From Salminus brasiliensis (Eukaryota > Chordata > Actinopteri > Characiformes > Bryconidae): DNA of 64,000 nt. Below the pieces are notes generated by a model, which saw only the letters and a list, made by a program, of their open reading frames with translations, had not been told where the DNA came from and did not search any database. The stretch is taken from positions 45,341,970-45,405,969 of the forward strand of contig NC_132879.1 in assembly GCF_030463535.1 (NCBI RefSeq), read 5' to 3'. Below are positions 13,401-25,651 of the stretch, in pieces. The position numbers were made by a program, and so were the translations under genes. How positions within the stretch are numbered: the first letter of the stretch is position 1; each line of letters begins with the position of its first letter.

Positions 13401-16400
13401 AGGCCACTGATGCTGCCCTTTGTCATATTTTGTAGCTACAGCCAGGCAAAAACAGATCACAGAACATTTTAATTTCCCACATTTCTTCTTCAGAACATTT
13501 TTAGAATCAAAACTTTTCCTTTTTTATTAAATATGTCAAAACATGTATTAAACAAATGTGGATGGAAGCCCATCTACTGTCTAGTTGATTTTTAATTATG
13601 TTCTAGTAAGTACAGAAATGCAGTAATGCAGTAACTGTTTTTTTTTATTTTGCTGTGCAGGCAATGGCCATCATAAATGGCTTCCTCTATGTGTTTGGTG
13701 GGACGACAGGCTACATCTACAGTACAGATCTCCACAGACTGGATCTCACCACACGGGAATGGATTCACCTCAAACCAAACAACCCTCCAGATGATCTGCC
13801 TGAAGAGCGGTGAGTGACCTCTGATTTTGCTGTAATTTTCTATGGTGTATACCATGTTTGTTAATATACATGCTGTAGACTTATACACTATATGGACAGA
13901 CGTATCGGGGCACCTCGAGTGTATTTAAAAATAAATAAATAAATAAATAAACAAGTTTATCCTGCTTTTTATGGAGAAACTTTCCCTTCTGTCCAGGGAA
14001 GACTTTCTTCTAGATTTTGGAGCATTGTGCCAGAGAACAGAGCCCCCTGCATTGAGCTGTGGAGCAGTGGATCTGTGTACCCCTCTAGCCCACACCTGAC
14101 ATTTGGCTGGGTGCCAAAAGGTTCATGTGTATCTGCTCCAGAAAGTGGTGACACGTGTTATAGACTCGTGTCTAAAGTTCTTTAGAGCACTTTGTCCTTC
14201 ACTATAACTGATGAAGTCCCTACATGACATATCATAAATCACATAGTTAGTTCTCACCCTATTTCTAGAACCAGATGATGAAATACAAGTTATGATTGTT
14301 GTCTTGTTGTTGTGCCGTACATTACATCAGGATATGTCCATATCACCTTCATCACAATATGAAAAAAAGTTTTATTTAAATGAAACCAGTTCAGTTAGTC
14401 TGAATCAATATTCAAACACATGCATGCATTCATTAAAAGAGGTGTCCACAAACATTTGGAAATATAATGTATATTCTTGCTGCCTGAACAAAGTGTATGG
14501 TTACTTTTCTGGGTAAGGAATAAGCCAACTTTAATTTTAATGGAATTTAATAATGGGGGAACAAATTCCAAGTAATATTTATTGATTGTCATGAAGTCAC
14601 ACAATTTAAAGGGAGGCTGGAGTGTATGTGGAGATACAACATTTATTCTAACAGCAGTGGTATTACAGGTGGCCTTTAATGTATATATGAATTCTGTTTT
14701 CATAATAAAATGAGCAGTCCTGCCTTTGAAACCATAAGAGATCCAGGGCTCATCCTGCACTCTGGTAAATCCTGTTCTATTAAAATCATATTCATTTTAA
14801 TAGAATAGTATAGATCCTGTGTTAATAGTAGTATAGATATTTGTAGTAATTTGACAGTAAATGTATTGAGTCAGAATCTGCATGAAGAGTTATGGTCTTG
14901 ATCTTTTCTAATGATGCCATTCAGTTTGTTCAGTTTACACAGTCCTTGAACAGCTTGTCATAAGACAGCAGTAATCTTTTAGCTCTGTGCAAGTAGACCT
15001 AGTAAACGGCCAAACAGATCCATAGGCACATTGCTGTGTCAGTGGAAATAAAGAGACCCTGCTACTCTTGCACACTTTGTGGCTGGATACAGTTGAGCTA
15101 TCTGGAAGTCCTCTTCACTCATCAAAAGCTAAACTGAAAGAGGGCACATGGAAAAGAGTCCACCCCTTTTAAATTTTCCTAATTCTTGTGGAAAAAATGT
15201 GGAGGCCAGTTTTAGAACACAGTTTCAGACACAGTGAAACAGTAGGTCTCATTTTGCTTTTTGTTTTTTTCTGAAACAGATACAGACATGAGATTGCCCA
15301 TGATGGACAGAGAATATACATTCTAGGAGGAGGAACCTCCTGGACATCCTACCCCTTAGACAAGGTACTGCAAAATCTTTTGTTTAAGTAAAGTGAAGCC
15401 TTGCCCCTCTTTGTAGTTGAGGGGCTTATTTACAAAGCTCCCCATTGTTCCTCATGACTTGCTGAGATCTTTCTCTCTTTCGGTTTCAGATCCATGCATA
15501 TAATCTTGAAACAAATTCATGGGAGGAGATCACAACGAAGCCTCATGAAAGAATAGGTCAGATATAGTTTCTTGTCCTGCTGTGGAAAGTTGAATGCTTA
15601 ACTGGATTTAATTGATTATTATAATGACATTTTATGTGCTGTATGGCAGGGTACCCAGCTCCAAGGAGATGTCATAGTTGTGTGCAGATTAAAAATGGTA
15701 GGGCCCAACTAGTCATCCTTGAACATTTAAATTGGCTATGTTTTGGTCTCAGATCTGATTAAATAAATAATAATAATAATAATGGTTTCCCTCCCTGTCT
15801 TCAGATGTATTTATATGCGGAGGCTATAATGGCGAGCTGATCCTGGCTGACTTGTGGAAGATCAACCTGCAGACGTTCCAGTGGACAAGACTGCCTGCAG
15901 TGATGCCTGAGCCAGCATACTTCCACTGTGCAGCGGTCACCCCGGTCAGTGCACCATACTGTACTAAGCTTCTGTTTTGTGTAATCGTGCTCTAGCTGGT
16001 TAGCCCAAAGCTGCATTCTCAGACTAAAATCTCTTACCCTGGTTTGAAAGTGGGGTTGCTGTATCTTGGGATGTTCTCACACTGATCACCATTTCAGCAT
16101 GATCACAAACCACTGAGTCAGAATTTTCTGTGCATATGTGAACACGGCAAATCAACTCAACGCACCAATGACCCAAAGTCCGGATGCCTTCTGAGATGAT
16201 CGCAGTACGGTTCATTTGTGATTAATTGATTAATGCATTGTAAAAACAAAACATCCTGGGTCTTTACTTAATCGTACATTCAAATCCACAATCTTTAAGG
16301 TCTTAGCTGTCGAACAATCTGCTCATGTGAATTGTTACCTGTGGGTTTGTGTGATCACTCAACAAGATCGCAGCACTGGAACACTTGTGAACCACAAAAG

Positions 16401-17006
16401 TTAGTGTTAGTAATTTTACCTATGGGTGTTGGAATTAATCGATATATTCCGATATTGTTTTGCTATACTGAATCAATTCTCAAACACAGTATTGATTTCT
16501 AATTAATAGTTTACATTAATTAGAAATTTACCCCCCCCCCCTTAATTGTCTCCCCAGTTCCCTAGATCTAGTCATTAGATCTCCCCAAATCACACAATGC
16601 TGAAGGGCCAGCGGAGTATTTGGGCAGCTAAACATGCTTAGAGCACAGCACTAACTCCCAGTTCTATTACGTCAGCTGGCTAGCTAATGTGCTACCCACC
16701 CGGAAAAAAACGGGTGAAAAAGCTCTGTGACTCTTGGCCATGGATGACCATGGCATTACTGGGTATCAAGATTTTTAAGATTATTAAATGTAGCCGTTTA
16801 ATTATATTTTTTTTATATAGATAAGATAGATCATAGATACATGGTGAACTTGAACATCACCTGGTGGGATTTTAGTTTACTAGGGTTTAACGGAGTATGG
16901 TCAAAACCAACTATAGGTGAAAACCCTTAACGTAACCCTTTTTTTGTTTATTCCTGAAACAAGAGAGCACACAATTTAGTGGTAGACCTAGTTTCCCCTC
17001 AATGTC

Positions 17007-17039
<33 letters not shown>

Positions 17040-17358
17040 TTGTAACTTTTAGTAATCCATTCACAAACAAACCAATGTTTAATTCAGATCTCTATAGGAT
17101 TTGGTGGTGGTTATCTGTTCAAAGCCTTTTTCTCTCTCTCTTTCTTAGGCTGGGTGCATGTACATCCATGGCGGCGTAGTAAACATTCATGAAAACAAAA
17201 GGACTGGCTCTCTGTTTAAGATTTGGCTGGTGGTTCCCAGCCTGCTGGAGCTATGCTGGGAGCGGCTTCTGAAAGGCTTCCCCCATCTGGCCCAGCTGTC
17301 CGCCATGCAGCTGCTGAACCTAGGCTTGACACAGGAACTCATCGAACGCTTAAAATGA
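5945..17358 (+). CDS. klhdc10: Kelch domain-containing protein 10 (klhdc10)
   Basis: Ten coding exons: 5945-6029, 11173-11265, 12198-12419, 12520-12674, 13661-13809, 15280-15364, 15490-15556, 15650-15697, 15805-15944, 17149-17358. All introns are GT-AG, phase is kept throughout, and the product is 417 aa (about 440 in mammals, which have a longer Gly-rich N-terminus). The protein has a short N-terminal segment, then kelch repeats from about residue 60 to 370 with repeated 'YVFGG', 'LLVFGG' and 'ICGGYNG' blades. The C-terminus has an elongin BC box at residues 379-389 (SLLELCWERLL) and a downstream Cul2-box-like region. In other vertebrates KLHDC10 is a CUL2-RBX1-elongin BC substrate receptor. 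It recognises C-terminal degrons, including the alanine tails added during ribosome-associated quality control, and it has been linked to ASK1 activation through PP5. The start is the only ATG in exon 1 giving the conserved opening MSAA. The neighbour cax1 is convergent. Confidence 0.96.
8490..8830 (+). mobile_element. Tc1-like transposon fragment in klhdc10 intron 1
   Basis: This stretch contains GAATGGGTCG...CTGAATTCCAGCGTGGGAC...ATAGGATGCCACC, which matches in order the 5' half of the degenerate Tc1-like copy at 20573-21458. It is truncated and shifted in frame. No terminal repeats are preserved. Confidence 0.7.
9515..10000. repeat. Interspersed repeat remnant with an ATA/TAA microsatellite
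   Basis: A trinucleotide TAA run (about 9520-9547) is followed by about 450 bp whose wording ('AAAGTGCTTCACAATGG', 'TTATAAACCAAGC', 'GGCAGCCAGTGTAATGAAGC') I recognise as dispersed repeat sequence common in fish genomes. I cannot name the family. There is no coding content. It lies in klhdc10 intron 1. Confidence 0.45.
10423..10476. repeat. (GT)n microsatellite
   Basis: 27 uninterrupted GT units in klhdc10 intron 1. It is followed at about 10485-10514 by a fragment ending TTGCCCAGCTCTA, the terminus of the miniature-element family seen complete at 35954-36239. Confidence 0.95.
12711..12866. mobile_element. Short MITE-like element in klhdc10 intron 4
   Basis: About 155 bp bounded by imperfect inverted termini: GGTTGTGTCAAAAC at 12712-12725 and GTTTTGGACACAGCC at 12851-12865. 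There is no coding capacity. Termini reading AGGCTGTGTCC... are common on small non-autonomous DNA elements in fish; I infer a hAT-type origin but cannot prove it without target-site duplications. Confidence 0.6.
13884..14471. mobile_element. MITE with TACACTATATGGAC termini (copy 1)
   Basis: The left end TACACTATATGGACAGACG and the right end (complement of TACATTATATTTCCAAATG) form imperfect terminal inverted repeats of about 31 bp. The inside is non-coding and includes a (AAAT)n run. Phrases such as CTGTCCAGGGAAG, TTTTGGAGCATTG and AAAAGGTTCATGT are shared with the copy at 29324-29695. It lies in klhdc10 intron 5. Confidence 0.7.
17008..17039. repeat. (TTA)n microsatellite
   Basis: About ten TTA units in klhdc10 intron 9, about 110 bp before the last exon. 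Confidence 0.9.
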
Positions 17359-19435
17359 AGAGCAGGCATACACTTGTACGTTCATGTCTGCCTAGGGATT
17401 GAGGCTGGCGGCGATGCACTTGAGCCAGGGTCTGGAGGCGAGGAACACAGGAGAGATTTCTAAAGACCCCTTCTTCTTCTTCTTCTTCTTCTGGAATATG
17501 TCCTAAGATGTAGCCTGCCTTAAAACCAAAAACTATGGGATGCCTTTTTTTGTTTGTTTGTTTGTGTTTTTTTTGTGTATGCACTTTTAATGATTTAAAA
17601 TATCAAGTGGAATGTTTCGAGTCCTCTCCCACTCTCAAAAATGTCAGCGACCTGAAAATGCTCCGTTTCAACTTTTTAGGACAATGTTCTTATTTTAAAG
17701 GCCTCTAACCGTTTTGGTGTTATCAAACTGGGCTGCATGTTGTGTGTCATTTTTCTTTGTTTATTTTTTTGCCTTTTTTTATTTAACCTAACTTTAAATC
17801 CAGTTTTCTCCACAGTTCTAGTATTATGTTAACTCCTTTGTTTCACAACTTATTTCTGAACTATAAAAAGACCTACAGGCCTGATGTAATGCTGTGGATA
17901 GAATTTATTTGACTGTTAAGAGAATGTGACCGTAGTCTGGTTGCCATCCTGAAAATGCTCCGGCTATCCATTTTGGCCACGTCATGACCTCATTACAGGA
18001 CCTTAGAGAAGGGGCTTGGTTTGAGCATGTACGTTGCCAAGCTGGATTGTGGCAGCATAACAGACAATGACTGGCCATAAGTAAATAGTGGAGTGATGCT
18101 TGTTCACCAGGATTGCTCTGGTTTGTTGCTGTTGCGAATCCAGGCCGAGTATGGTGGGCAGTGTAAACGTGACGAGAGTATTGTTGGTCAACAAACTTGT
18201 AGAAACACTGCATTCGCCCCTTTCCCCTGATAGGAAACCTCTTGTTGCAAACCATCTGCACTTAAGACACAAAAAATGTAAGTTATCAGTTGTATTTTTG
18301 TTGTGTAATCCAAATGTTTCATCACTGTGAATATGGTGCTCCTTAATATATTTAATTTGCTTTTACTGAAATAAAATATTTCTTTCTGCCGAAACAACAG
18401 AACCCCCTCAGACCTACCTACAAATTAAGACATGGTGGTGGTAGTTCCATTAAACTGATTTCTGTGCCTTTTCAAGTAAGACGAGAGTTTGTGCTAAATT
18501 ATGCTTGTGTCTCAACACTTGACACCAAGCCTTGCTGTAAGCACTTTATAATTTCACTCTTAAATTGTATTCTTCAAAATGGAGTTCCCCAGGTGTACAA
18601 GAATGCTTTTTTTTTTTGTTTGTTTTTATTTTTCTCTCCAGGACTTAAGTTTGAAGCAAACCTAAAACAGTTTTGTGAGGTTTATTATGTAAACCTAGGT
18701 ACATGTAGTGGCAGTGCTAAAAACCTTCCTTTGAATTAGCAATAATGTAGCTGGAATCTCATCTTTTACTACAGTGACCTGTAATATAAATACAAATACA
18801 TTAAATATTTTGATATGCATTAAGGAGTACACACCCACACCATTTTCCTGAATGCCAAACACTGCAGCTTGCATTCTACCTATGTATCTTGCCTTTTAGA
18901 TTCACAGTTTTTATACTTTTTTTTTTTGCCCCACTTTGCCCATCTTAACAGTTTTATAATTAAGCACCAGCTGGAAAGTCACATTCTAGATATATTTGCA
19001 GCTACTCTCTTCTTACATCCCTAACAAGCTTGTAGCTGCGTGTTAAAAGGAAAAAGGTTCCTTGGTGTTTAGCAGGACCACATGCCTCCTTCCTTTATTT
19101 TCTGCCCTTCCTATTGATCCTGCATGGCTAGCTCCTCTTTGCATGAGGTCCAGACGCTGCGTTTACTTTACCACAGACTTGATCACAGATCTGCAGACTG
19201 TCAGGATAATCTGCATTATAATTGTCAAATATTCATATTAAATATAAAAAATATGCATTTCTATCATGTCTGTGTGGCAAAACTGAAAGAAACACATTGT
19301 TTTATATTTGGCGTGATTTATGAGGGGTCTTGCTGGATTATGATTCCTGCTGTGCAGCAAATGGTTTTAAGGCAGCCATTGAATACCTGTAGTAGTGTAC
19401 CAGTTTTGTGTTTTCATTGTAGGAGAATCAATAAA
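17359..19435 (+). other. klhdc10 3' UTR with candidate poly(A) signals
   Basis: Downstream of the stop codon there is no coding exon. AATAAA hexamers lie at 18370-18375 and 19430-19435. The second is only about 25 bp from a - strand AATAAA belonging to cax1. Which signal is used cannot be decided from the sequence. Confidence 0.5.
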
Positions 19436-19460
19436 TTTGTTCAAAGTTGTTCAGAATGAT

Positions 19461-19772
19461 TTTATTTTATCACACAAAAGCTGATGTTCACAATTAACAC
19501 ACTTGTATTTACGGTGTTTTTACAAAATGTAAGTAGCACTTAATTCAACTTCATATTACAAGTCTTTTTTTATTATTATTATTTTCTTTGCAGAATACAT
19601 TCAAGTAGAAAGGTCCATAAGGTCAGAATCCATGTGTAGTAACATTTTACTCTACGAAAGAAGACAAACTTCACACTATTCAAATCCGTATGACAGAGTA
19701 AGGAGAGACTACACAAACACAAAGCTTTTGTAAATTTAAAAAAAAAAAAACAAGTGAGAAAAGACGTGATGG
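19461..19772 (-). other. cax1 3' UTR with candidate poly(A) signals
   Basis: On the - strand AATAAA occurs at 19574-19569 (about 200 nt after the stop) and at 19466-19461. An A/T-rich tract separates the first from the stop codon. No other feature is seen. Confidence 0.5.
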
Positions 19773-22700
19773 TCAGCAGCCGAGAGGAGATGGTGCAAAA
19801 AAGTACAAAGCCAGGAGGATGAGGTAGACAACCACCAGAGCTGTTCCTGCACAAAAAACAGCCAGCTAGACCAGCACTCATGAGGATCTGTTAAACAGAA
19901 CAATACATAATAATAATAAGAAGAAGAATAATAATAAAAACTACATACCCTGGAAATAATCAGACTTTCCATCCATAAAGATGTAATTGGCCAAGATCAC
20001 ACTGAAGATGCTAGCCCAGAGGTGCAAGTCGCTGAATATAAGAACAAATCCAACATCCTGGTTGGAATGCAAAGTGTTCAATGTAACGCTTTGCCACAAC
20101 ATATGCAGGGTGTATGTAAAAAGAACAGGAAGACATTCATGCTTTTCTCAGTCTTACTCACATAAACAGCATTGAATAAGGTCAAAAGTGGAATCTGAAG
20201 CATGCAGACTTGCACAGCAATACAATTCCCAACTTCAAGGCTAGATACAGATGTTAATCAAAAAGTTAATCAGATTTGCAAAGTACACAATAAAATTTTT
20301 TTTTTTTATTGTAGTAAGTGTGAAGAGTTCTGACCTTAAACTGATGTTATTCTGAAGGGCAAACTGGATCCCGTTGACAATTTCTGGAAGCTCAGGAACC
20401 ATGGCTAGCACAGTAACTCCAATAAAGTACTGCAATGGCACAACAGAATGTTAAATACACATACCTCTTAAAACCTAGAAAAGCTGAGGTTTGACATACT
20501 TCAGAACTGCAACACTGCTGCTTTCCATAGACATGGAAACGTGGCTTATTATGAGCTTATCAGACCCACAACATACACTATACTGACAAAAGTATTCACT
20601 CACCCATCCAGATCACTGAATTCCAATCAATTGGTCCAATCAATGCCACGGCCACAGGTGTATAAAACCAAGCACCTAGGCATGCAGACTGCTTCTACAA
20701 ACATTTGTGAAAGAATGGGTTTCTCTCAGGAGCTCAATGAATTCCAGTGTGGTACCGTGATAGGATGCCACCTGTGTAACAAGTCCAGTCGTGAAAAATT
20801 TCCTCAACTTCATCAACCGTCAGTGGTATAATAACAAAGTGGAAGTGATTGGGAACAACAGCAACTCAGCCACAAGTGGTAGGCCACGTAAAATGTCAGA
20901 GCAGGGTCAGCAGACGCTGAGGCGCATTGTGCACAGAGGTCGCAAAATTTCAATCGCTACAGACCTCCTTCATGTGGCCTTCAGATTAGCTCAAGAACAA
21001 TGCGTAGAGAGCTTTGTAAAGCGTGCCACCACTGGACTGTAGAGTAGTGGAGACATGTTCTCTGGAGTGACAAATTACACTTCCCCATCTGGTAATCCGA
21101 TAAAGTTTGGTGGAGGGGGGATTATGGTGTGGGGTTGTTTTTCAGGAGTTGGGTTTGGCCCCTTAGTTTCAGTAAAAGGAACTCTTAAATGCTACAGCAA
21201 ACAAAGAGATTTTGGTCAAGTTCATGCTTCCAACTTTGCAGGAACAGCATGTGTGCGCGCGCTTCTGGAAGACTGGTCAAAAAATTCCTAAATACACTCC
21301 TAAACTTTGTGGAAAACCTTCCCAGAAGAGCTGAAGCTGTTATAGCTGCAACGGCTGGCCCAATGTCATATTAATTCCTACAGATTAAGAATGGAAGGTC
21401 ACTAAAGTTCATATGCGTGCGAAGGCAGGTGAGCAAATACTTTTGGCAATATAGTGCAAGTTCCAACAGAATCAAATGTGCCTGTGGTGCATATTTGTAA
21501 TAATGCATGTAATGTTGTTGTTTTTTTATGTACATGAATGTAAAATGGACCTGTGAGACACTAGAGAAGGAGATGATTGGTTTGATGTGTTCTGTTGTGA
21601 GGTCCGCACAGGCTGCAGTCAGTAGAGTGGCCACGATTAGAACCATCAAAGCCCTCCATCTGGACCAGTGCACCACAGGATCATGTTGACTAGCCACTGG
21701 TACACACAATACAATAACAGGGTAAATAACAATTATCCACTCACAAATGAGACAAAACATTATACAGTGGGGAAAAAAGTATTTAGTCAGTCACCAAATT
21801 TGCAGTTTCTCCCACTTAAAAAGATGAGAGAGGCCTGTAATTGACATCATAGGTAGACCTCAACTAAGAGACAAAATGAGGAAAAAAAACAGAAAATCAC
21901 ATTGTCTGATTTTTAAAGAATTTATTTGTAAATAATGGTGGAAAATAGGTATTTAGTCACTTACAAACAAGCAAGATTTCTGGCTGTCACAGACCTGTAA
22001 CTTCTTCTTTAAGAGGCTTCTCTGTCCTCCACTCATTACCTGTATTAATGGCACCTGTTTGAACTCGTTAACAGTATAAAAGACACCTGCCCACAACCTC
22101 AAACAGTCACACTCCAAACTCCACTATGGTAAAGACCAAAGAGCTGTCGAAAGACACCAGAAACAAAATTGTAGACCTGCACCAGGCTGGGAAGACTGAA
22201 TCTGCAATAGGCAAGCAGCTTGGTGTAAAGAAATCTACTGTGGGAGCAATAATCAGAAAATTGGAGACACTACAAGACCACAGCTAATCTCCCTCGATCA
22301 GGGGCTCCACGCAAGATCTCAGGCCGTGGGGTCAAAATGATCACAAGAACGGTGAGCAAAAATCCCAGAACCACACGGGGGGACCTAGTGAATGACCTGC
22401 AGAAAGCTGGGACCAACGTTACAAAGGCTGCCGTCAGTAACACACTACGCTGCCAGCGACTCAGATCTTGCAGTGCCAGACGTGTTCCCCTGCTTAAGCC
22501 AGTACATATCTGGGCACGTCTGAAGTTTGCTAGAGAGCATTTGGATGTTCCGGAAGAGTACTGGGAGAATGTCTTATGGTCAGATGAAACCAGTAGAACT
22601 GTTTGGTACAAACTCAACTCGTTGTGTTTGGAGGAGAGTGAATGCTGAGTTGCATCCAAAGAACACCATACCAACTGTGAAGCATGGGGGTGGCAACATC

Positions 22701-25612
22701 ATGCTTTGGGGCTGTTTCTCTGCAAAGGGACTAGGACGACTGGTCCGTGTACATAAAAGAATGAATGCCATGTATTGTGAGATTTTGAGTGCAAACCTCC
22801 TTCCATCAGCAAGGGCACTGAAGATGAAACGTGGCTGGGTCTTTCAGCATGACAATGATCCCAAGCACACTGCCAGGGCAACAAAGGAGTGGCTTCGTAA
22901 GAAGCATTTCAAGGTCCTGGAGTGGCCTAGCCAGTCTCCAGATCTCAACCCCATAGAAAACCTTTGGAGGGAGTTGAAAGTCTGTGTTGCCCGCCGACAG
23001 CCCCAAAACATCACTGCTCTAGAGGAGATCTGCATGGAGGAATGGGCCAACATACCAGCAACGGTGTGTGCCAACCTTGTGAAGACTTACAGAAAACGTT
23101 TGACCTCTGTCATCGCCAACAAAGGACATATAACAAAGTATTGAGATGAACTTTTGTTATTGACCAAATACCTTTTCCACCATTATTTGCAAATAAATTC
23201 TTTAAAAATGTTATTTCCGGATTTGTTTTTCTCATTTTGTCTCTCATAGTTGAGGTCTACCTATGATGTCAATTACAGGCCTCTCTCATTTTTTTAAGTG
23301 GGAGATTTTGCACAATTGGTGACTGACTAAATACTTTTTTTCCCCACTGTAACTTTATATAAAATGAGGGGGACAGCAGGGTGTGTAGCACTGTGTGTTC
23401 TGACACATTCCTCCAGTAAAAATTGAAACAAAAATAGGGTGGCTTTGGGCACCAAACACCGCCATCGTGTGTTTGTGACCGGCCACTCCCTGGACTACTG
23501 TCACAGTCATTTTACACATGCTCTAAACCGGTCATCCGGCCAAAGACGCTCAGTTCTTCCCACGTCAATTTCTCACACATCCAATACAAAAACTGACTGT
23601 TACGTTACCATCTTACATATGTCCAAGACCTTAAAAGAAGTTTATGCATGAATGCATAATCATTTTAGTGGTACACTGACTTGCAATAGTGAGAATGGCA
23701 TCTCCATCGCTGCCAGTCCGGGCCTAAACACAGCTACTTAACTGCTAATGTAAGTATGGTGGGGCGTGCACCTCACGTAAGGACTAAGTATCACAATTCA
23801 TATTTCTGTCAAATCCTGTAATACTACCCTGCCGTGTCAGCTGACATACTCCTTTCACTTTAGATGCTGGTTCTGTATCTCTAAGCTGGTCAACAAATAG
23901 GTGAAGTAAACTTCCAACTGTAGACAGAGCCCAAGAGCACCACTTATCACATAATGCGTTTTAGGAGACCATTGGAGCTAGGAGATAACTGTCATTCATG
24001 ATATTTGTAAGTGTTCATAATGTTTTGGCTTATCAAAATGTGCAGAAGTGCAACAAGTTTGCATAGATTTAGTCAATGGAATAACAAAACACAGCACACG
24101 CACAGATACACACCATGACTATGGCCTTCGCTGACGTGGATGTCATAGATGTGCGAGTGCGTCTTCAGCGTGAAGATCAGGCCAATGAGATAGGCAGCAG
24201 GGAGAAGGACTGATACTGTATACACCAGAGGCCTGGAACATCACCACACGCTAAAGATGATGACATGTATGTGGTCATTACTAAAACTTCTATCACTGAA
24301 AATGCATGCAGATACTTACTCGATGTGGCTCAAAAAAAGGGAGCGATTGTTCTCACTCTGTAAGAGAAAACGACAGGTAGTAAGATGGTTTAGAAAGAGC
24401 TGCTATTTTACTATTAGTAGTACTGTACTATTCTTCATGACTTCAGGGAGTGAAATACACACCAGGTCATAGTGGCAATCTGTGCAGAAGAAGGGCCCGC
24501 TGTTGTTCCCTGAGGGATTACTACAGCCTTCACACATCAAATTCCCATAAGCTTTAGAGAACAGTGTAGGGGCAAAGACACCTGTGGACCCAGACGCAGC
24601 AGATTAAGATGGCTAAAGCAAACCCAGCTTCATGCCCACCCTGATCCAGGTTTAAACTAACTGGGTCTCTACATGCATTGAGTCTATATGAATAAATCTG
24701 AACATGTTTAACATGGTTAGTCATATGGTTAACACTTAAATGCTTGTCTCACCTCCTACTGAAATGAAGAGCAAAGCTGAGCTGACTCCAGCAGATCTGC
24801 TGTTAAATCTCTGCTCTCTGTGCTTGCAGCCCCCGATGATCATACAGAGACCCTGTAAGATAGACCCATCTTAAATGACCATGGCTGAGGGGTCTCAATC
24901 TGCCACATCTATAACATAGGGTTGATTCCTGTCCTTAGAAAAATAGTAATCTAGTTAATCTATATAATAAATGAAATAAGAATCTAGTTCAATCTATCCT
25001 TGGCTCACACACTCACCGGAACAAAGAGGATGCAGCCCAGCAGCGTCCCCGTCAAAGCCGCTTTAACAATCTCTCCATAGCACTTGCTCCCAGCCCGGTG
25101 ACCTTGCAGCAGGGCAGTGATGTAAAAGGTCATCTCGGTGATGGAACCAAACGTGGCATTCACTACTGCCCCCACAGCAAAGTTACTCTGAGCCGAGATA
25201 CTGAGAGATTACAAGCAACTCGGTCAGCACCAGGAAGATAAAAGGAAATTCAGTTGAACAGCCTCTGTGCTGTGGGTGATTTTAGTAATAATAGGTGCGA
25301 ACACCTCTGACATTACCTTGCTATGCCCATGCCAATGTAGTAAGACAAAGGAATGATGGAGGTCACCGCTGTAGCAAACTTCACCTCAGACCTGACAAAA
25401 GAATTGTCTCGATCCACGTAGCCAATCACCAGAGTGAAAATAACCAGAGACAGCAGGTCTTAGCAAGAAACATTAAGGTCTATATAACCATTGCCTTTCT
25501 TTAGAGTCACTAGTCATCCAAATGTTTGGACACACCTGGTTGAATGTGTGCTGATCATTAGTTTCAAAACACTGGACCAAGGCGACCATTTCTGGTTTAA
25601 AAAAAAAAGAAG

Positions 25613-25651
<39 letters not shown>

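Noticed and set aside
17905-18397. - strand frames in the klhdc10 3' UTR
   Set aside because: There is no recognisable domain, and they overlap the UTR of the opposite gene.
22270-22674. 134-codon - strand frame inside the Tc1 copy
   Set aside because: It is antisense to the transposase, a known shadow of Tc1 coding sequence.
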